Source: Rothia mucilaginosa (GTDB taxonomy: Bacteria; Actinomycetota; Actinomycetes; Actinomycetales; Micrococcaceae). From it: a DNA stretch of 64,000 nt. Both the position numbers and the translations under genes were made by a program. The stretch is taken from NCBI RefSeq assembly GCF_019334805.1, contig NZ_CP079822.1, positions 434,001-498,000 of the forward strand, given 5' to 3'. The notes under the pieces are model-generated. The model was given only the letters and a program-made list of their open reading frames with translations, had not been told where the DNA came from and ran no database searches. Each line of letters starts with the position of its first letter. The stretch's first letter is position 1. Positions 60,169-64,000 of this stretch are shown here, piece by piece.

Positions 60169-61731
60169 CTACATGATGGTCATGCCCCCAATGCGTTTCT
60201 TCGATTCCTCCACCTGAGCTTCCTTCAAATTGGACACTCGCTCGATGCTGAACGTGCCCAGAAGAATGCCGGAGGTCAAGTCCTTCACCTCCGCTTGGAT
60301 AATCTGATCACGATCGTAGCTGTAGGTGATGGATAGCGGTGCGCCCTTGGGATAAGGCGGCATGCGAAGGGTTGCTTCACCTACGAGAGTGACAAAATCC
60401 GGATCCTTGTCATCACCTTGAGTGACACGGATTTCAACCTCGCTCTGGTAATCGCACACAGTCTTTACGGTTGTCGTCTCACTCGCAGGCAAGGGAGTAT
60501 TACGGGGAATGATAATGCTGTTGAATTCTTCCTTATCGTCTTCATCCAACACCAGCACACCCAGTCCCTGACTTGTCACGTCCTGCACACGCACCGGAGC
60601 ACCGATGTAGCCTTCGACTGCTGAGCGTCCGCCGAGGTATCCGACGGTCTCCTGGCTTTCCGGCGCCAGAAGTGCCGCCTGTACCGCGGCTCCGAGGGCC
60701 ACAGCTTCATCGGGGTTGATGCTCGTGTCAGGTTCTTTTCCGCTCAGGGTCTTGAGCATTGCGCGCACGGCAGGAACACGGGTAGATCCACCGACCAGAA
60801 GCACCCGGGAGATATCTGACCAGTTCAGACGCGCTGATTCCAGAGTGTCGATGACCAGGTCACGCGTACGGCGCAGAAGACGCTCAATGCGTCGTTCAAA
60901 CTCAGCTCGTTCAATAGTGACGCGGTACGAGGCGTTCCCGGCAACAATCTGCACGGTAGCAGTTGGTGCCGAAGACAGGGTCTTCTTCACCTGTTCCGCC
61001 TGCTCACGCACCACGTTAAGAGTGTTCAGGTCGTCGAGGCAGCTGGGGCCTCCCTGTGAACGGACCCGCTCATCAATCATGAGCTGCAGTTCGCTGTCGA
61101 AGTCATAACCGCCCAGTCGGCGGTCACCGTCCGTCGCCAGAACCGTGAAATCACCGCCTGAAACGTTCAGGATGGTCACGTCAAAGGTGCCGCCGCCCAG
61201 ATCGTACACCAGGACAGTCTCGTGGGTGTTACCCCTGGTAGAGACACCGTAGGCGAGCGCCGCAGCCGTGGGCTCGTTCAGCACGCCCAGCACGTTGAGC
61301 CCAGCAATTTCGCCGGCGTGGCGGGTCGCTAGGCGGCGTGCATCGTCAAAGTATGCAGGCACGGTGATTACCGCGTCCGTGACGGGGACATTCATCTGCA
61401 TCTCGACGTCTTCTTTCAAACGACGCAGAATCATTGCGGAGATTTCCTCCGAGGTGTAGCTGGAACCCGTAGCCGAGTCGAAACGCCAGCTGGACTCGCC
61501 CATATACCGCTTAACGTGCTGAGCGACATCTGAACCAACACGGCTTGCGTGTTGCTTTGCTTGAACGCCAATCAGGGGCTCGTCACCAGCACCGTAGTCC
61601 TGCAGCAGGACTACAGAGGGGGTCGTATTTGCCCCATCGCGGTTTCGCACAATCCGCGGCACGCCGGTGGGATCCACCACAGCAGCAGCGGAGTTGGTTG
61701 TGCCCAGGTCAATTCCGATGGCAATTCCCAT
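60169..61731 (-). CDS. Lidless Hsp70 paralogue 2
   Basis: A 520-residue Hsp70 closely related to the paralogue at 57011-58561. It starts GIAIGIDLGTTNSAAAVVDP, carries AVITVPAYFDDARRLATRHA, VLNEPTAAALAYGV, VYDLGGGTFDVTILNVSGGD and VLLVGGSTRVPAVRAML, and ends IGGMTIM after the beta-substrate-binding domain. It also lacks the alpha-helical lid. Differences concentrate in the substrate-binding region (for example the DEDDKEEFNSI insertion), so the two may have different clients. It begins 84 bp after the lipoprotein gene and is followed by 144 bp containing a HAIR-like repeat. Confidence 0.9.
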   Translation of the reverse strand: MGIAIGIDLGTTNSAAAVVDPTGVPRIVRNRDGANTTPSVVLLQDYGAGDEPLIGVQAKQHASRVGSDVAQHVKRYMGESSWRFDSATGSSYTSEEISAMILRRLKEDVEMQMNVPVTDAVITVPAYFDDARRLATRHAGEIAGLNVLGVLNEPTAAALAYGVSTRGNTHETVLVYDLGGGTFDVTILNVSGGDFTVLATDGDRRLGGYDFDSELQLMIDERVRSQGGPSCLDDLNTLNVVREQAEQVKKTLSSAPTATVQIVAGNASYRVTIERAEFERRIERLLRRTRDLVIDTLESARLNWSDISRVLLVGGSTRVPAVRAMLKTLSGKEPDTSINPDEAVALGAAVQAALLAPESQETVGYLGGRSAVEGYIGAPVRVQDVTSQGLGVLVLDEDDKEEFNSIIIPRNTPLPASETTTVKTVCDYQSEVEIRVTQGDDKDPDFVTLVGEATLRMPPYPKGAPLSITYSYDRDQIIQAEVKDLTSGILLGTFSIERVSNLKEAQVEESKKRIGGMTIM

Positions 61732-61786
61732 CGTTTTTCTCCATCCCTCGTCGAGTAGTGTTTTTCACGGAACGCCGCATCTCTGA

Positions 61787-61816
61787 GGCTCCGTATAGGT
61801 TGGCTCCGTATAGGTT
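61787..61816. repeat. Two identical 15-bp copies abutting the lipoprotein stop
   Basis: GGCTCCGTATAGGTT occurs at 61787-61801 and 61802-61816. The second copy ends on the last base of the TAA stop codon of the lipoprotein gene. Confidence 0.9.
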
Positions 61817-62439
61817 TAGAAGGTCGTATATGAGTCCCTATTCATGAACGCACCGTGACCAGTTGTGTAGTCCCAGCAGGTCACGCCCTTTTCCGTCGCG
61901 CCACAGACAATGTTCCCGCTGTACACGCTGGTGTTATACAGCAGCACAGCGTCAGTCTGGGTAAAGGTTTCAGGGGTTTCGTGAGAGGTCAGGCGTGCTT
62001 CTTCTGCGGTGAAATCGATCCACCAGAGGGGCTCGCCATCGGCTGCTACTCCGTAGGGCTTATCGTCGTAGTAGTTCACGATTCCACACCCAAATTTTCC
62101 GTCGATATTCTGGCAAATAATATTGCCTGTCGGAGAGCGGAAAATCGGAGCGGTCAGCCCGTTACGGGTCGTTGAAGAAAGCAGCTCAACAGCACCGGAG
62201 GGGATGCGCTTCTCCCCTGCTCCGGGGTATGCATCGGCAGGGATTTTCCCCTTCTTGGGGGTGCTCGAGGAGCTGAGCTGGATGCCCCGGAATAGGTTCT
62301 CTACGAATCCTCCGCCGCTACCATCGGGGTGTGTGTACCCCCAGATGTTTCCGCATCCGGTCAGCAGGCAGGCTAGAGTAATGGCCAGCGTGGCACCCAC
62401 GCCACGGCGAGGCTGCTTCTTCTTGTTGTCAACGTTCAT
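61816..62439 (-). CDS. Putative secreted lipoprotein with two CxnC modules
   Basis: A 207-residue lipoprotein. The N-terminal signal (basic KKKQPRRG, then hydrophobic GATLAITLAC) ends in the lipobox LLTGC, with the modified Cys29. The mature part has two similar segments, SPTGNIICQNIDGKFGCGIV and YSGNIVCGATEKGVTCWDYT, each a GNI-x-C followed 8-9 residues on by another Cys. This pattern, which I recall from small secreted actinobacterial proteins (DUF6636-like), suggests two disulfides. The ATG at 62439 follows GGAAGGA. Its position between the large unknown gene and the Hsp70 genes implies the operon serves the envelope. Confidence 0.82.
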   Translation of the reverse strand: MNVDNKKKQPRRGVGATLAITLACLLTGCGNIWGYTHPDGSGGGFVENLFRGIQLSSSSTPKKGKIPADAYPGAGEKRIPSGAVELLSSTTRNGLTAPIFRSPTGNIICQNIDGKFGCGIVNYYDDKPYGVAADGEPLWWIDFTAEEARLTSHETPETFTQTDAVLLYNTSVYSGNIVCGATEKGVTCWDYTTGHGAFMNRDSYTTF

Positions 62440-62504
62440 TGTTCTTCCTTCCTGCGAGCCTTCCTGTAAGGGCTCCCGTAGAGCCCGGCTAGTGTGCCGG
62501 GCTC

Positions 62505-62536
62505 TACGACTGGCAAACGGTACGGCTGGCAAACGG
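62505..62536. repeat. Two 16-bp copies abutting the stop of the large unknown gene
   Basis: TACGACTGGCAAACGG (62505-62520) is followed by TACGGCTGGCAAACGG (62521-62536). The second copy ends exactly one base before the stop codon (62537-62539, minus strand). Confidence 0.9.
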
Positions 62537-64000
62537 TTACGCGCCCCAGGGTAGTACCCCGCGGCGGGCCTTCGTCAGAGCGTCACGTGCATCCGGGTCG
62601 GTTTCCATCTTTTCTTCAAATGCTCGGTACTGGTCGAGCACCATTGCGTCAATGACTTCACGTTCACGCGAGCCGAAGATGGGAGTAGGTAGCTGCTCTT
62701 CCAGGCGGCGAAGGACTGCCTGAGAAATAAGCATGGTGCCTTCCGTCTTGTAGAGGTAGGGCAATGCGTAGCCCACGCGGAGTACCGTCACCGGCAGTCC
62801 CCATTCGTAATGAATGGTGAAGGCGAGGTTCTCGGTCTGCTCAGCGACCTCATGGTCGAACGTACCGCTCTGGAATTTTGCCGGATGCGATACATCGTAG
62901 GGCGCGCCGGGTTCGCATTCTACGCATCGACGGTAATACTCCGAGAGAGGGATTGGCTGCTCGTAGAGCTTGCCGTCGGTGCGGTAGGTTGCGGTCGAGC
63001 AGGGGGTCTGCTCGTATCGTTCGTCGTAGTCCAGCGCGCCGGTCTCAAGAATGATAACCTTCGGGTTGTACGCGCTAAGTTGCGTCAACAGGCTGTTGAG
63101 GGCTTCGTCCCGCTGGATATCAGGCACCTGCCCGTAAACAAGCACGAGGTGATGGTCAGGGGTTACCCCCTCCTCACCGGGCAGGAGCATGTGCCGAATT
63201 CGCATTTCCAAAGCTTCGTCACTCTCGTAGAGTGCCTTATTCATCTGGTCAACACGGAAGGAGCGTTCCTCAGGCGCCATGAGGGCGACGGTACGCAGAG
63301 GCTGGCAGTTCGTCCAGCGGCTGTCCTTCGGGCCGCGACGGTAATCCACCAGACCGGGGTACACGCCAAATACAACGGTGCATTCGGCTCCTTCAGCCAG
63401 TTCCTGGACCATCTGCTGTGAGTTCATCTCCTGTTCCATGTTCTCGGAAGCGGATGCTTCGTCCTCAGCCGCGTTTTTGATGTCTACCTGAATATTGGGG
63501 TTGCGGGTGGCCTCGTACCATTGGGCGTTCGGGTCCTTCGAGAAGGTTGAGGTTCGGTACGCTATTTCGCCGTATGCCTCGAACTCGATTGCCACGCGGG
63601 TTGCTAGTTCGAAATCCCAAATAATTCCTTGGACGACATCCACATCAATCGGTAGCTCTTCGACCTGGGGATATTCTTCTGCCGCCTGAATACGGTTCGT
63701 CTGCCAAGTGGTAAGAGCGTGGCTTCCTGCAGACATCTGGTAGGTCATTTGGTAGAGCGCTTCAACCGACTGAATGTCCTGCAGCAGTTCTTCGCCGAAG
63801 GGGAAATACTCCGTTTCACGCAGGTGGTTCGTCAAAATCCACAGCATGTGCGATGCACCCCAGACGTGAGGTCCCATACCCAAAATCTGCGGAACACTAA
63901 TGCGGTAGATATAGACATTCAGGGTGCTCTTATTCCCAAATACCTCAGCGATTTCCTCAGCGCTCAGAGAGGAACCGATTTCCGGGGTGGATTTGATGAG
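62537..64000 (-). CDS. Large protein of unknown function, first gene visible in the Hsp70 operon (5' part outside)
   Basis: The frame is open from the window edge (64000) to a TAA at 62537, giving at least 487 residues; the start is not in the window. I do not recognise the family. The visible protein is soluble-looking, acidic and without transmembrane segments. Segments worth searching are VYIYRISVPQILGMGPHVWG, VVFGVYPGLVDYRRGPKDSR, HHLVLVYGQVPDIQRDEALN, and a Cys-containing stretch with RRCVECEPGAP. The alternation of hydrophobic strands (VIILETGALDYD, LVLVYGQV) suggests an alpha/beta fold. It precedes the lipoprotein gene by 97 bp including a tandem repeat. A partner or scaffold for the Hsp70 machine is only inference. 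Confidence 0.75.
   Translation of the reverse strand, partial: LIKSTPEIGSSLSAEEIAEVFGNKSTLNVYIYRISVPQILGMGPHVWGASHMLWILTNHLRETEYFPFGEELLQDIQSVEALYQMTYQMSAGSHALTTWQTNRIQAAEEYPQVEELPIDVDVVQGIIWDFELATRVAIEFEAYGEIAYRTSTFSKDPNAQWYEATRNPNIQVDIKNAAEDEASASENMEQEMNSQQMVQELAEGAECTVVFGVYPGLVDYRRGPKDSRWTNCQPLRTVALMAPEERSFRVDQMNKALYESDEALEMRIRHMLLPGEEGVTPDHHLVLVYGQVPDIQRDEALNSLLTQLSAYNPKVIILETGALDYDERYEQTPCSTATYRTDGKLYEQPIPLSEYYRRCVECEPGAPYDVSHPAKFQSGTFDHEVAEQTENLAFTIHYEWGLPVTVLRVGYALPYLYKTEGTMLISQAVLRRLEEQLPTPIFGSREREVIDAMVLDQYRAFEEKMETDPDARDALTKARRGVLPWGA

Noticed and set aside
1..64000. CRISPR arrays, tRNA or rRNA genes, insertion sequences, prophage or integrase genes
   Set aside because: No regularly spaced direct repeats with unique spacers, no cloverleaf-type sequences recognised, and no transposase, integrase or phage-like proteins among the genes. 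The tandem repeats seen are adjacent copies without spacers.

Overview
The window reads as chromosome of a high-GC Gram-positive actinobacterium. Mycothione reductase, DUF3040 and Rv2175c-type proteins, FtsR-like MerR regulators and a dcw cluster with SepF but no FtsA all point to Actinobacteria. Protein style and gene order make me suspect Rothia (Micrococcaceae, R. mucilaginosa-like), but this is inference without a search. No rRNA, tRNA, CRISPR array, prophage or insertion sequence was seen.

Region 1 (1-22500, all minus strand) is the division and cell-wall cluster, transcribed mraZ-rsmH-ftsL-ftsI-murE-murF-mraY-murD-ftsW-murG-murC-ftsQ-ftsZ-pgeF-yggS-sepF-yggT. It supplies lipid II synthesis (MurC-F, MraY, MurG), septal synthesis (FtsW, FtsI) and the Z-ring with its SepF anchor. 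A triple 10-bp MraZ operator lies upstream, and several terminator-like hairpins lie inside. FtsL, FtsQ, FtsW and SepF carry unusually long low-complexity cytoplasmic segments.

Region 2 (22700-36500) holds DUF3040, dinB, a polyprenyl diphosphate synthase, an Rv2175c-like DNA-binding protein, a PknL-like kinase, class II DAHP synthase, an acyltransferase, an esterase, a long-chain acyl-CoA ligase with an 11-residue-repeat tail, and mycothione reductase. Much of this order resembles the M. tuberculosis Rv2163c-Rv2187 neighbourhood. Region 3 (36700-41000) has a ParA-like ATPase, two MerR regulators separated by about 700 bp of structured non-coding DNA, and gcvH.

Region 4 (41200-54500) is catabolic: putA with a divergent LysR regulator, a two-gene unit (beta-propeller protein plus Tat-exported protein), and the glycerol genes glpD-glpF-glpK with a divergent SorC-type regulator.

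Region 5 (54780-64000, minus strand, running off the window) is the most unusual. It is a seven-gene operon encoding a large unknown protein, a lipoprotein, two lidless Hsp70 paralogues, two membrane-anchored J-like proteins whose HPD motif is altered (HPN and HPE), and a GrpE. It looks like an accessory membrane-associated Hsp70 machine.

A recurring feature from about 22.8 kb onward is short degenerate tandem repeats sitting on or just after stop codons.
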